In this document: positions 1 through 10,615 of the stretch, in pieces | Layout: every line of letters starts with the position of its first letter | Position numbering within the stretch: position 1 is the stretch's first letter | NCBI GenBank assembly: GCA_024643255.1 | Contig: JAHENF010000009.1 | Span: 21,404 to 85,403 of the forward strand | Direction: 5' to 3' | Length of the DNA stretch: 64,000 bases | Source of the DNA: Ilumatobacteraceae bacterium | GTDB lineage: Bacteria; Actinomycetota; Acidimicrobiia; Acidimicrobiales; Ilumatobacteraceae | Notes under the pieces: generated by a model | The model's database searches: none | What the model was told of the DNA's origin: nothing | What the model saw: only the letters and a program-made list of their open reading frames with translations | Program-made: the position numbers and the translations under genes

Positions 1-2
1 CT

Positions 3-1181
<1,179 letters not shown>

Positions 1182-1182
1182 T

Positions 1183-1461
1183 TCAGCAGACGCAAGGGCT
1201 CGAACCGCACTTCGGGCAACCGGCGGCGTAGCGGGCGACCGCTTCGTTCAGATCGACGCCTTGTTGATTGGCGAGCGTCGCAACCCAGGCGACCACGTCA
1301 CCGAACTCGTGCACGCGCTCCTCGTGGGTGCCCTTGCGGACCGCCTGAGCGAGTTCACCGATCTCTTCGGTCAGCCAGGCAACGGTCGCGGACACGCCGC
1401 GTTCACGGTCGCGGTCGCCGTAGGTCCGCTCGATGACGTCTTGCAGCTCCGCGAAGTCCAT
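1183..1461 (-). CDS. MazG-like nucleotide pyrophosphohydrolase
   Basis: A 92-residue protein of the all-alpha NTP pyrophosphohydrolase (MazG-like) class, which hydrolyses nucleoside triphosphates, often aberrant ones, to monophosphate and pyrophosphate. The metal-binding pattern is visible as EEIGELAQAVR near residues 31-41 and EFGDVVAWVATLANQ near 52-66. The C-terminus is unusual: a short cysteine cluster, CPKCGSSPCVC, that could bind a metal and ends the protein. The gene converges on asd with a 1-bp gap, and its start lies 36 bp from the end of the helicase gene. Substrate unknown. Confidence 0.8.
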   Translation of the reverse strand: MDFAELQDVIERTYGDRDRERGVSATVAWLTEEIGELAQAVRKGTHEERVHEFGDVVAWVATLANQQGVDLNEAVARYAAGCPKCGSSPCVC

Positions 1462-1497
1462 GCAGGGCGACGGTAGCTCGCGGCGGCGACCGGCGAA

Positions 1498-3225
1498 TCA
1501 GGATTCGGCGCCGACGCGCAGCCCGTGTTCGAAGCGCTCATGGAACTCGACCATGCGCGGGTCGGCGTTGAGGACGACGAGATACGAGTCGAGGCCGCGG
1601 GTCGATGTCACCCGGGTCATTGCCGCGTACGCGAGACGACGAGACCGCGCCTCCATCCCGATGCCGAGCACGACGGCCGGGCTCTCCCAGCCCTTGAACG
1701 CATGCACGGTGCATCCCTTCACGGCATCGGCGTCGGGCCAGAACCTCGACTTGCTCCGCTGGCGCTCGTCGGGGTCGCGGCTGTAGAGGTGATGCACTGG
1801 GTATCCCGCCGCTTCGATCACGGCGGCAGCGGCGAGGCCGTCGTGGTGGTACTCACACAGATACACGACGTCGCGCGGGGCGAGCGTCGGATTCTCGTGC
1901 AGCAGGCGAACGACTTCCCGCCCGAGGTCGACGCCGAGATCGGCGACCCGCTCGACGTTGCACCACGACCGTTGGGCCGACGACATCTCGCCCACGACCG
2001 CAGCTTGATCGGCAGGAATGGCAGGAACCGCTGCGTCGTCGGCCACATATTCACGGGCGAACAGGTTCGTCGACTCGATCAGTTCCGGCGCCATGCGGTA
2101 CGAACCGCTCATCTCGATCCACGGCTCGGTGAACCCCGCCAGCTCCAGCGTGGTCGGCGTCGCCCAGCTCGACTTGCCGTACAGGTCGACGGTCGGATCG
2201 GCGACGAGCAGCATCTCGCCACCGGGTTGCAGCACGCGTTCACGCAGCAGGTTCCACCACTGCAAGCGGAAGTCCTGGCCCTCGTCGACGAGCACGGCGT
2301 CATACGAACGGTCGAATCCGCGACGCAACACCTCCTCGGTCTTCACGACGATCTTCTCCGGCCAGGTCCCCCGCGCTGGTTCGTCGGCAACGACGCCCGC
2401 ATCGGCCGCATCATCGACGACCCGCGAGCAGAAGGTGTGGAAACTCGTGCACGTCACGCGAGCCGGGTTGGCACCGTATTCGGCGCAGCGCTCGACGACG
2501 AGGTTGCGCAACCGATGCGCCAGGGTGAGGTTGAAGCACAGCACCAACACGCTCTTGCCCTCGGCCGCGAGCCGGGCGGCGCGAGCGGTGAGGGCGAACG
2601 ACTTGCCACACCCGGGGGGACCGGTGACACCGCGAATCCTCGAACCCTTGGGATTGGCCGCCACCATTCGAGCATCGGCGCTGAGTTGCACCGGTGTGAC
2701 CATTCCGTGCGACACACCGTCGATGACGACTTGGTGATGCAACCGACGAATCGACTCCGCCGAGACACTCGATCCGGGCGGCGCCATCACGACGGCTGAC
2801 AGGTGTTCGGTCATCGCGTCGGCGCCCCAGACCGCGGATGTCCGGTCGGGCGAGGTCGCCGCGGCCGGGAGCAGGCTCTTGGCCTCCGTGGTCGAGCGGT
2901 CGGGCACGACCACTGCGATGCGCACGGCCGGCCCGGGGTCGCGACCGTCACCGGGGAGCGAGAAGAACTGGTCGACGATCGTGTCGCGGTGCCGATGCGC
3001 CGTTCTGACCACGTTGTCCGATCCCGTCCAGACGTCGACGACGATGACGCCGTGACGATCATGGACGAGCACGAAATCGGGCACGTCCTGGCCGACCAGC
3101 GGGCGGCTGTAGACCGTCCAGTCGTCGTCGAGCAGAGCAAGGTTGCGAGCGATCTCGAACGCGTCACCGTCGAGCGGATCGAGCAGTTCGTCGAGATGAT
3201 CGAAGGACGGTTGGAACGTGGCCAC
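1498..3225 (-). CDS. NERD-domain, UvrD-like superfamily I helicase/ATPase
   Basis: A 575-residue protein with an N-terminal NERD-like region (about residues 15-110; hydrophobic strand VPDFVLVHDRHGVIVVDVW) and a superfamily I helicase-type ATPase domain. The Walker A motif is GPPGCGKS near residue 205 and Walker B is VLVDEGQDF near 315. Late motifs CTVHAFKGWESPAVVLG and AYAAMTRVTS resemble the UvrD motif V/VI region. NERD proteins are linked to DNA processing; no specific partner is visible here. The start is GTG. A transcribed 5' region of up to about 290 bp separates it from the tRNA gene. Exact function unknown. Confidence 0.8.
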   Translation of the reverse strand: MATFQPSFDHLDELLDPLDGDAFEIARNLALLDDDWTVYSRPLVGQDVPDFVLVHDRHGVIVVDVWTGSDNVVRTAHRHRDTIVDQFFSLPGDGRDPGPAVRIAVVVPDRSTTEAKSLLPAAATSPDRTSAVWGADAMTEHLSAVVMAPPGSSVSAESIRRLHHQVVIDGVSHGMVTPVQLSADARMVAANPKGSRIRGVTGPPGCGKSFALTARAARLAAEGKSVLVLCFNLTLAHRLRNLVVERCAEYGANPARVTCTSFHTFCSRVVDDAADAGVVADEPARGTWPEKIVVKTEEVLRRGFDRSYDAVLVDEGQDFRLQWWNLLRERVLQPGGEMLLVADPTVDLYGKSSWATPTTLELAGFTEPWIEMSGSYRMAPELIESTNLFAREYVADDAAVPAIPADQAAVVGEMSSAQRSWCNVERVADLGVDLGREVVRLLHENPTLAPRDVVYLCEYHHDGLAAAAVIEAAGYPVHHLYSRDPDERQRSKSRFWPDADAVKGCTVHAFKGWESPAVVLGIGMEARSRRLAYAAMTRVTSTRGLDSYLVVLNADPRMVEFHERFEHGLRVGAES

Positions 3226-3513
3226 AAGGACCCCCTGACTCTGGCGGACGCAGCGTCATCGGCAACTCTTCGAGGCGACTTGAGGAATTTCTGTCGAGAA
3301 CTTGCGGCGGAGCTGACGGTTCGGGCCCGAAGCGTCCATGAACACGGTGGGAGCAGCCGAAAACATGCTCAACTCTTTCGGGAATCCACCGCTGACGCGT
3401 ACGGATTCCAGACGCCTTCGGGATCGTGCGATGAGTTTCGGCGCGACCCGTGCGCGCTCAGACTCATCGCTACGGAGGGCAGGCATCGAGGTGCCCGACT
3501 TGCAGACACCTCG

Positions 3514-3591
3514 TGGTCGGGGTGAGAGGATTTGAACCTCCGGCCTCCACGTCCCGAACGTGGCGCGCTAACCAAGCTGCGCTACACCCCG
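3514..3591 (-). tRNA. tRNA-Pro, anticodon CGG
   Basis: Reading the minus strand, a full cloverleaf is present. The acceptor stem CGGGGTG pairs with CACCCCG, the D-arm is GCGC/GCGC, and the anticodon stem CCACG/CGTGG encloses the loop TTCGGGA with anticodon CGG (codon CCG). A five-base T stem with one G-T pair follows. The discriminator base is A at 3517, and the 3' CCA is encoded at 3516-3514. The gene lies just upstream of, and in the same direction as, the NERD helicase gene. Confidence 0.95.
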
Positions 3592-3606
3592 TAGCGGCTG
3601 GCCATG

Positions 3607-4095
3607 CTATCCAGCGGTTGCGGGTTCTTCCTCGGCCGATTCCGCGACCGCTGCGTCGGCGGAATCGTCCGGCAGCGGGACCATCGGTTCGACGCCGGCG
3701 GCATCGGCCGGGAGGCCTTCGGTGTACCGCCCCCCTGCGGCCAGGGCATCGGCCGCACGGCGCAGGCGGAGGGCGTCGAGCGGCTTGACCAGCCAGCCCT
3801 CAGCTCCGCTGCGTCGCGCCAGGTGGATGTCCGCAGCACGATCGAGGAGCATCAGCACACGGACGTGCTCGACGGCGCCGGCCGACTCGTCGAGACGCAG
3901 TGCCATCGTCACCGCCATGCCACCCATCGAGCCGACCTGCAGGTCGAGGATCGCGAGATCCGGCGTCTGCTTCTTCACCTCGCCGGCGACGGCACGGCCC
4001 TCGCGGCACACGGTGAAATGGACGTCGTCGTCGCCGAGCGCGGCGACGACATCGTCGACGATCCAGTCGGCATCGGTTGCAAGCAGGATGTGCAC
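3607..4095 (-). CDS. Stand-alone response-regulator receiver protein
   Basis: A single receiver (CheY-like) domain of 162 residues. Visible features are acidic pocket residues Asp8/Asp10, the phosphoacceptor Asp51 in LAILDLQ and the conserved Lys104 in LVKPLDA. The conserved Thr/Ser switch position (around VLMLLD) is Leu, so signalling may be atypical. An acidic low-complexity tail follows the domain and no output domain is present. I start it at GTG 4095 because the receiver fold begins there. The gene follows the two ArsA-like ATPase genes after 10 bp and probably shares their transcript. No cognate kinase is adjacent. Confidence 0.75.
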   Translation of the reverse strand: MHILLATDADWIVDDVVAALGDDDVHFTVCREGRAVAGEVKKQTPDLAILDLQVGSMGGMAVTMALRLDESAGAVEHVRVLMLLDRAADIHLARRSGAEGWLVKPLDALRLRRAADALAAGGRYTEGLPADAAGVEPMVPLPDDSADAAVAESAEEEPATAG

Positions 4096-4105
4096 GGCCC
4101 AGACG

Positions 4106-5221
4106 CTACCGCTCGACGATCGGATGGTCGAAGAGATGCGCCGCGATCGTCCGCAGACCGTCGAGATCGTGGACGTCGCGGTCGAGCAGAGGCAGGACGA
4201 CGACGCGCTCGTCACCGGCCACCTTCGCCAGCGGATCGATCACCGCGAGCTCGCGTTCGCGCAGCGTGCGAAGGTCGGCAACGTTGCGCCACAGCGCGGC
4301 AAGACCGGGCGCTCCCGCAGCCGCTGCATCAACCGACGCGTCCAGTGCGTCATCCGCCGAGCCCTCGCCGAACGCGGGGTGCGCACGGTTGACGATCGCC
4401 GCGGTGACGTCGATGCCCTGCTCGACGAGTTGATCGACGAACCAGACGGCCTCCGCGATCGTGTCGTGGCGCGCCGAGGCGACGACGACGAACGACGTCT
4501 CGGGGGCCCTGATCAGTGCGATCACGTCGTCGGCACGTTCACGGAACCCGGTCTCCATCCCAGCGAACGCCTGGAAGAACGCGACCGAATCGGCCAACAC
4601 GTCGGATCCGACCACCCGGCCGACCGCCCGCAGGATCGGCTGGGTCGCCGTCCCGATCACCTTCAGACCGCTGCGGGCAGGGAGCATGAGCAGCTTGAAG
4701 AGCCGGTGGTCGAGGAAGCGCGACAGCACACCGGGCGCATCGAGGAAATCGAGGGCGTTGCGGCTCGGTGGTGTGTCGACGACGACGAGGTCGAATCGAT
4801 CGTCGGCGTGGAGTGCGTGCAGCATCTCGGCGGCCATGTACTCCTGGGTGCCGCTCAGGGCGCCGGCGATGTTGCGGTAGAACGCGTTGTCGAGGATCCG
4901 ATCGACCTGTTCGTCGTTCTCGGCGTTCGCCCGCACGATCCCGTCGAACGTGGCGGCGGTGTCGAGCATCATCGCCCACAGCTCACCGGTCGAGTCGTCG
5001 AGTTCGATGCGCTGCGGCTCGGAAGCCAACCCGTCGACGAGGCCGAGTGCGTCGGCGAGACGCCGGGCCGGGTCGATCGTCACGACGACCGCGCGGCGTC
5101 CCCGGCGCGCGGCCTCGAGCCCGAGTACCGCGGCCGTCGTTGTCTTGCCGACACCGCCGGAACCACAGCACACGATCACCGACGACGCCTCGATCAGGTC
5201 GTCGGCTGCCGGCGCGCTCAC
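4106..5221 (-). CDS. ArsA/GET3-like ATPase, first of a pair
   Basis: A 371-residue P-loop ATPase of the ArsA/GET3 (anion-transporting ATPase) family. The deviant Walker A is GSGGVGKTTTAA near residues 21-32, followed by VVTIDPARRLADALGL, the switch region typical of this family. A later strand, FDLVVVDTPPSRNALDF, supplies the second conserved aspartate motif. Actinobacteria commonly encode two such proteins side by side (Rv3679/Rv3680 in Mycobacterium tuberculosis). The GTG start overlaps the stop of the second ATPase by 4 bp, so the two are translationally coupled and may form a heterodimer. The biological client is not known from the sequence. Confidence 0.85.
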   Translation of the reverse strand: MSAPAADDLIEASSVIVCCGSGGVGKTTTAAVLGLEAARRGRRAVVVTIDPARRLADALGLVDGLASEPQRIELDDSTGELWAMMLDTAATFDGIVRANAENDEQVDRILDNAFYRNIAGALSGTQEYMAAEMLHALHADDRFDLVVVDTPPSRNALDFLDAPGVLSRFLDHRLFKLLMLPARSGLKVIGTATQPILRAVGRVVGSDVLADSVAFFQAFAGMETGFRERADDVIALIRAPETSFVVVASARHDTIAEAVWFVDQLVEQGIDVTAAIVNRAHPAFGEGSADDALDASVDAAAAGAPGLAALWRNVADLRTLRERELAVIDPLAKVAGDERVVVLPLLDRDVHDLDGLRTIAAHLFDHPIVER

Positions 5222-6120
5222 GTCGGTCCGTCCTCGTGCACAGCGAGCACTGTGGCCAACTCGTCGATGTCGTCGGGCGTCAGCCCCGCGACGAGTTTCG
5301 CCGGCAGCACGATCTGCGGGATCGGCAACTGATCGGTGAGGCGGGCCAGTTCCTGCGCCTCCATCTGGCGACGCGACCTCCGGAAGGCCGCCGCGTCGAC
5401 GAGCGCCTCGGCGACCTCGGGCTCGAGACCAGCAACCAGCGACGCGGTCGCCGACTCGTCAGGGAGGTCGACCCCGTCGTCGACGCCGTTGACCACCACC
5501 GGGCCGAGTTGCACCCCGACCTGGTCCTCCAGCGCGAAGGCCGTCTCGATCACCTCGTTCACCGGCGTGGTCTCCGCCAGTGTCACGAGCACCACCTGGC
5601 AACGCTGCGGGTCGTGGAGCAGTTCGAGCACGTCGTCGGCCTGCGCTCGGACCGGCCCGGACCTGACCGAGTCGGCCAGGCCGGCCGCCGAAGTGAGAAA
5701 CGTGATCGCATGGCCGGCCGCCGGACCGTCGACGACGATCAGGTCGTACTGGCCCGACCGATCGAGTTGCTTGATCTTGCCGAGCACGACGATGTCGTCG
5801 ATGCCCGGTGCCGCGGTGCCGACCATGTCGATCACCCCGGTGCGGTTGAGTCGCTTCGCGATGCGGGCGAAACCATTGTCACGCAGGTATTCGTCGAGCG
5901 CGTCGGGGGCGGAGATCGGCAACACCTCGAGGTCGGGGACGAGTTCGGCGAGCGCCGGTTTGCCGTCGAGTTCGACGACCAGCACACGTTGGCCGGCACG
6001 GGATGCGGCGCGGGCGATCACAGCCGTTACCGTGGTCTTCCCCACACCCCCCTTGCCCGCCACGACGACGACTCGAGCGGCGGTCAACGATTGCAGCGGA
6101 TATTCGCTCTCCGGAGGCAC
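5218..6120 (-). CDS. ArsA/GET3-like ATPase, second of a pair
   Basis: A 300-residue ArsA-like ATPase and the partner of the following gene. The Walker A is GKGGVGKTTVTA near residues 19-30, followed by VLVVELDGKPALAELV. The strand YDLIVVDGPAAGHAI carries the second aspartate. It is shorter than its neighbour, as in the Rv3679-like member of the mycobacterial pair. It is translated first in the operon and overlaps the downstream ATPase gene by 4 bp. The assigned GTG start at 6120 is only 2 bp from the divergent NfeD-like start at 6123, so a slightly later start is possible. Confidence 0.85.
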   Translation of the reverse strand: MPPESEYPLQSLTAARVVVVAGKGGVGKTTVTAVIARAASRAGQRVLVVELDGKPALAELVPDLEVLPISAPDALDEYLRDNGFARIAKRLNRTGVIDMVGTAAPGIDDIVVLGKIKQLDRSGQYDLIVVDGPAAGHAITFLTSAAGLADSVRSGPVRAQADDVLELLHDPQRCQVVLVTLAETTPVNEVIETAFALEDQVGVQLGPVVVNGVDDGVDLPDESATASLVAGLEPEVAEALVDAAAFRRSRRQMEAQELARLTDQLPIPQIVLPAKLVAGLTPDDIDELATVLAVHEDGPT

Positions 6121-6122
6121 CT

Positions 6123-7550
6123 TTGCGCAGACTAGCGATCAGCATCCTCACGCTGATGGCCGGGCTGACTCTCGTCGGCCCGTCCGTCCATGCGCAGAGC
6201 GGCGACACCGTGCCACCGAGCACGGCGGCCGACGATGCGGCGCCCGACGACGTGGGTCGTGTCGACGTCCTCCAGGTGAGCGGCTTCATCGATCCGATCC
6301 TCGTCGACGCGATCGGCCAGGCGATCGATCGCGCCGACACCGAAGGGTCGCAGGCCCTGATCCTGCAGGTCAACAGCGATGCCACCGTGGTCGGCGACGA
6401 CGTGATCGAGGACCTGCTCGTCCGAGTCGCCAACGCGCCGATCCCGATCGGTATCTGGGTCGGGCCGAGCGGCGCCCGGTTCTACGGCACCGCCGCCCAA
6501 CTCCTCGCGGTCGCCGACGTCACCGGCATGGCACCCGGCGCCCGCGTCGGCTACATCGGGGTGCCCCTCGATCCGGCCGGACTCCCCGAGGGCGTGTCGG
6601 TCGACTTCGGCATCGCGGAGGACCGGCTGCGCAACGGTTCGGTCGGATTGTCCGACGCCCGCACGCTCGACATCTTCAAGCAGCGCGTCGACGACGAAGG
6701 CGTCCCGACGATCAGCAACATGTTGCAGGCGATGAACGGATACGAGGAGAACGGCGTCGTCGTCGCGACCACCAAGCTGGTGGTGCTCGGTGACGGATCG
6801 ACGCGTTTCGACACGATTTCCGTGGTGCGCTTCTCGAAGCTGACGCTGCTCGATCAGCTGTTCCACACCGTGGCCAGCACGCCGGTGGCCTACCTGCTGC
6901 TGTTGATCGGTCTCGCGTTGCTCGTGTTCGAGTTCTTCACCGCCGGGGTCGGACTCGCGGGGGCTATCGGCGCGGTCTCCACCGTGCTCGCCTTCACCGG
7001 TCTCGCCGTCCTGCCCACGCAACCGTGGGCAGTCGCACTGATCATGGTGGCGATGTTGGCGTTCGCCATCGACGTACAGGTCGGCATTCCCAGGTTCTGG
7101 ACCGGCGTCGGCATCGTGCTCACGATCATCGGGAGCTGGTTCCTGTTCGAGCCGGTCCCGGGATCGTCGATGCGGGTGCCGTGGCTCGCCCTGATCGTGG
7201 GCGTCGGCGGCATCATGCTGACGTTCATCGTCGGCATGCCGTCGATGGTGCGCACCCGGTTCGCCACGCCGACGATCGGCCGCGAGTGGATGATCGGCCA
7301 GCAGGGAACCGCCATTGGCGCCATCGATCCGGAGGGCATCGTCGAAGTCGACGGTGCCAGGTGGCGGGCGCGCACGAACCGGGCCACCCCGCTCGCTGCG
7401 GGCGATCCGCTCCGTGTTGCCGCGATCGACGGGGTGACCCTCGACGTCGAGCCGCTCGAGGGCGCCGCCCGCGACTACCGCGAGATGCGCCACAAGTCGA
7501 CCGCCGAACCAGTCAAGGCCGAACCGGTCGACGCCGAGCCCACGACCTGA
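6123..7550 (+). CDS. NfeD-like membrane protein with ClpP-class domain, probably non-catalytic
   Basis: A 475-residue NfeD/SppA-like protein. It has a signal peptide (residues 1-25), a ClpP-class domain (about 45-215), four to five membrane segments (about 245-375) and a C-terminal OB-fold (NfeD) domain near 395-450. The start is TTG at 6123, with GGAGG five bases upstream; frames extending further upstream lack a signal peptide. In archaeal NfeD (PH1510) the catalytic serine lies in GASAASAG. The aligned stretch here is GARFYGTA, placing Gly at the serine position, so peptidase activity is doubtful. No stomatin gene is adjacent. It diverges from the ArsA pair. Confidence 0.8.
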   Translation: MRRLAISILTLMAGLTLVGPSVHAQSGDTVPPSTAADDAAPDDVGRVDVLQVSGFIDPILVDAIGQAIDRADTEGSQALILQVNSDATVVGDDVIEDLLVRVANAPIPIGIWVGPSGARFYGTAAQLLAVADVTGMAPGARVGYIGVPLDPAGLPEGVSVDFGIAEDRLRNGSVGLSDARTLDIFKQRVDDEGVPTISNMLQAMNGYEENGVVVATTKLVVLGDGSTRFDTISVVRFSKLTLLDQLFHTVASTPVAYLLLLIGLALLVFEFFTAGVGLAGAIGAVSTVLAFTGLAVLPTQPWAVALIMVAMLAFAIDVQVGIPRFWTGVGIVLTIIGSWFLFEPVPGSSMRVPWLALIVGVGGIMLTFIVGMPSMVRTRFATPTIGREWMIGQQGTAIGAIDPEGIVEVDGARWRARTNRATPLAAGDPLRVAAIDGVTLDVEPLEGAARDYREMRHKSTAEPVKAEPVDAEPTT

Positions 7551-7570
7551 GCCCTCGACCCAACCGGGGG

Positions 7571-9289
7571 TCAGGAACCCGGAAGGCGGGGGCCGGCGAT
7601 GCGCACGTCATCACGACGACGGGTGACACCGCGGGCGTCGAGCTCGGAAACGAGCGGCAGGGCGAACTTGCGACTCGCGCCGGTGGCGTCTCGGAACTGG
7701 GCGACGGTGAAGCCGTCTGGATGCTCGGCGAGCAGCTCGGCGGCGACCACCGCCGCTGCGGCGATGGTCTCGTCATGGAAGTGCAGCCCGTCGCGAACCA
7801 CGACATGGCCCCGACGGATCAGCTCGCGCAGTTCGGCGCGATCGATGCCGTCCGGTTGCGGCGGGGCGAATCCACCGGCGAGCACCTCGGCCAGGTAGGG
7901 ATGATCCGCGAACGGATCGATCACATCGGCGAGTCGCACGGTGGTGGCATCGATCGTCACGTCGTCGAGTGTCGCCAGCACGGCTCGTTCGCGATCGTCG
8001 AAACCGGCCACGTCGAGCCCCGAGGGTCCCGCGGCGGTGACCCGCTCGACGAGAACGGCACGCATCGACGAGAGCTGCTGGTCGGTGGTCAACCAGTCAC
8101 CGATGGTCGGTTCGACCGCGTCGCCGGTCAGCTGCTCCACGTCGCGGGCACGCACCCAACCGCGCTCGCGAACGATTCGTTCGATCGAGCGATCCGGGCG
8201 CGCCCTCGACGCCCGCACGATCGGATCGATGTCGAGCACCTCCCCGCCGCCAACCGTCTCGTCGCGGCCTGATTCGCGCAGCACGAACCGGTCGCCCGGC
8301 AACAGTGGCAGTGCCTCGTCGAGGAACAAGCGCACCGCACCATCGCCGCCCGGGTTCAGGCTCTCGGTGCCGAGCACCCGGAGCCGCACCGGATGCTCAC
8401 CCGAACCGATGTACGCGACGAACGCCCCACGCCTCGACACGTCGTGATCGAGGGCGACGAGCACGTGCAGTGACGCGTCGACGCGATCGGTGAGTCGCCA
8501 CCGGTCCGCCTCCACGACGGCGTGACCACGCGCGAGGTCGTGATGATCGACGCCGACGAGGTTCAACGCCACCCGATTGCCCGGTCCGATGACATCGACC
8601 GCATGGCCCGCTGTCTGGATACCCCGGATCCTCGCCGACCGAGAGCCGGGCTCGACAACCAGCTGCTGGTCGGCGGCCAGCGCGCCGCCCACCAACGTGC
8701 CGGTGACGATCGTGCCGCTGCCCTTGGCTGCGAACACGCGGTCGACCCACAACCGCGGTCGACCTGCGTCGACCGCACCCGGCGATCGGGTGACCAGATC
8801 GTCGAGGGTGGCACGGAGCTCATCGAGACCGGCGCCGGTCGTCGACGACACGGCGACGACCGGTGCGTCGGCGAGGAACGTTCCCGCAACGTGATCGGCC
8901 ACGTCCATCGCCGCGAGTTCGGCCAGATCGGCATCCACCAGGTCGGCCTTGGTGAGCACGACGAGGCCGGACGTGATACCGAGGAGCTCGAGGATCCGCA
9001 GATGTTCTTCCGACTGCGGTTTCCATCCCTCGGTGGCGGCCACGACGAAGATGCAGGCACTCACACCACCGACCCCGGCGAGCATGTTGCGCAGGAACTT
9101 CACGTGGCCGGGCACGTCGACGAAGCTCAGCTCGGTGCCCGACGGCAGCGTCGTGTGGGCGAACCCGAGATCGATCGTGAGACCGCGACGCTTCTCCTCC
9201 TCGAACCGGTCCGGATCGGTGCCCGTCAGCGCGAGCACGAGTGACGACTTGCCGTGGTCGACGTGGCCGGCGGTGGCGATGACCGTCAC
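7571..9289 (-). CDS. selB: Selenocysteine-specific elongation factor SelB
   Basis: A 572-residue translational GTPase that delivers selenocysteyl-tRNA to recoded UGA codons. The N-terminus carries G1 (AGHVDHGKSS at residues 7-16), the switch I/G2 region RRGLTIDLGFA, G3 (VDVPGH) and G4 (TKAD), which place it next to EF-Tu. The C-terminal part holds winged-helix repeats that in SelB bind the SECIS RNA. It starts at GTG and overlaps the selA stop by 4 bp (GTGA), so the two are co-translated. It converges on the NfeD-like gene with a 20-bp gap. Confidence 0.95.
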   Translation of the reverse strand: MTVIATAGHVDHGKSSLVLALTGTDPDRFEEEKRRGLTIDLGFAHTTLPSGTELSFVDVPGHVKFLRNMLAGVGGVSACIFVVAATEGWKPQSEEHLRILELLGITSGLVVLTKADLVDADLAELAAMDVADHVAGTFLADAPVVAVSSTTGAGLDELRATLDDLVTRSPGAVDAGRPRLWVDRVFAAKGSGTIVTGTLVGGALAADQQLVVEPGSRSARIRGIQTAGHAVDVIGPGNRVALNLVGVDHHDLARGHAVVEADRWRLTDRVDASLHVLVALDHDVSRRGAFVAYIGSGEHPVRLRVLGTESLNPGGDGAVRLFLDEALPLLPGDRFVLRESGRDETVGGGEVLDIDPIVRASRARPDRSIERIVRERGWVRARDVEQLTGDAVEPTIGDWLTTDQQLSSMRAVLVERVTAAGPSGLDVAGFDDRERAVLATLDDVTIDATTVRLADVIDPFADHPYLAEVLAGGFAPPQPDGIDRAELRELIRRGHVVVRDGLHFHDETIAAAAVVAAELLAEHPDGFTVAQFRDATGASRKFALPLVSELDARGVTRRRDDVRIAGPRLPGS

Positions 9290-10590
9290 GACGCGGCGGC
9301 CGCCCGGAGCGCCCCGATCACGACCCGGTCGTCGTCGGGCGCCACCGAGCGCAGATCGAGCATCGTGCGATCGTCGCGCGACCGAGCGATCACCGGTGGC
9401 TCATAGGCTCGCAGCGCGCCGAGATGGTCGCCGTCGAGTTCGAGCCCGTACGACGCCATGGTGATCCCCGGCGCCGACCCTGCACCGGGCAACGAGTCCA
9501 TCGCGGTCGCGGCGGCCGACGGGTGTACGTCACCGACGGCGGCCACGATCGCGTCGGCGCGTCGGCGGAGATCGGCGACCGGCGCCGCGACCATCGCCCA
9601 GAACGGCACGTCGGTCACCGCCCGCTTGTCGAGATAGGCAAGCGCTGTCTCCTGGAGCGCGGCGAGCACGAGACCCCCGGGGCGCACCGCTCGAGCGAGC
9701 GGGTGGCGCATGCAGCGTTCGACGAGGTCGCGGCGCCCTGCGATGATCCCGGCCTGCGGTCCGCCGAGCAGCTTGTCGCCACTGAACGTCACGAGGTCCG
9801 CCCCGTCGGCGATGCTCTGGCGAGCCGCGGGTTCCTCGGCCAACCACGCCGGGGGCGCTCCGGGCAACCACGGGCAGTTGGCGTCGATCAGTCCGCTGCC
9901 GATGTCGGCGACGACAGGAACCCCGAGCGTCGCCAGCTCGCGCACCGTGGTCTCCTCGACGAACCCCTCGACGCGGTAGTTGCTCGGGTGGACCTTGAGC
10001 ACCATCGCGGCATCGACCCCAGGCGCATCGATCGCTCGCCGATAGTCGTCGAGACGCGTGCGGTTCGTGGTGCCGACGTCGACCAGTCGCGCCCCGGACT
10101 GTTCCATCACCTCCGGCACGCGGAATGAACCACCGATCTCGACGCTCTCGCCGCGACTGACCGGCACGTCACGTCCAGCGGACAGCGCCGCGAGGACGAG
10201 CAACACGGCTGCGGCGTTGTTGTTGACGACCATCGCCGATTCGGCACCGCACAGGCGGGCCAGCAGTTGACCCACCGCCCGTTGCCGAGAACCGCGCGTC
10301 CCGGACGCCAGATCGAACTCGACCGTCTGCGCCGCGGCCTCCTGGTGATGACGAAGGGGCGCACGTCCCAGATTGGTGTGCAGCAACACGCCGGTGGCAT
10401 TGACCACGGGCGTCAACAGCGTCCGTCGGTACGCCCGGGCCCGGGCCAGGGCCGACTCGACGTCGCCGGCCTCGATCGCCTCGCGGGCGATGTCGACCAG
10501 GATCGGATGCGGCAGGCCTGATCGGGTGAGCGACCTGGCGAGCGCGTCGACCGACGGGGGACGCTGCGGTTCCTGCGTCGGTGCGCTCAT
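9286..10590 (-). CDS. selA: L-seryl-tRNA(Sec) selenium transferase SelA
   Basis: A 434-residue PLP enzyme that converts Ser-tRNA(Sec) to Sec-tRNA(Sec) using selenophosphate. The N-terminal domain contains [11 protein letters not shown], and the PLP lysine lies in [14 protein letters not shown] near residue 265. Its length is slightly under the E. coli protein. It is first in a selA-selB operon. A TAGGAT hexamer (complement of 10598-10603) lies 7 bp before the ATG with no Shine-Dalgarno sequence, consistent with a leaderless transcript. selD and a tRNA-Sec gene were not found in the window. Confidence 0.95.
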   Translation of the reverse strand: MSAPTQEPQRPPSVDALARSLTRSGLPHPILVDIAREAIEAGDVESALARARAYRRTLLTPVVNATGVLLHTNLGRAPLRHHQEAAAQTVEFDLASGTRGSRQRAVGQLLARLCGAESAMVVNNNAAAVLLVLAALSAGRDVPVSRGESVEIGGSFRVPEVMEQSGARLVDVGTTNRTRLDDYRRAIDAPGVDAAMVLKVHPSNYRVEGFVEETTVRELATLGVPVVADIGSGLIDANCPWLPGAPPAWLAEEPAARQSIADGADLVTFSGDKLLGGPQAGIIAGRRDLVERCMRHPLARAVRPGGLVLAALQETALAYLDKRAVTDVPFWAMVAAPVADLRRRADAIVAAVGDVHPSAAATAMDSLPGAGSAPGITMASYGLELDGDHLGALRAYEPPVIARSRDDRTMLDLRSVAPDDDRVVIGALRAAAAS

Positions 10591-10615
10591 CGCCCGGATC
10601 CTACGACCCTGCCCG

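Noticed and set aside
3226..3513. 288-bp gap between the helicase gene and tRNA-Pro containing a 76-codon minus-strand frame.
   Set aside because: Low codon bias, no ribosome-binding site and no family resemblance; I see no convincing gene or RNA here.
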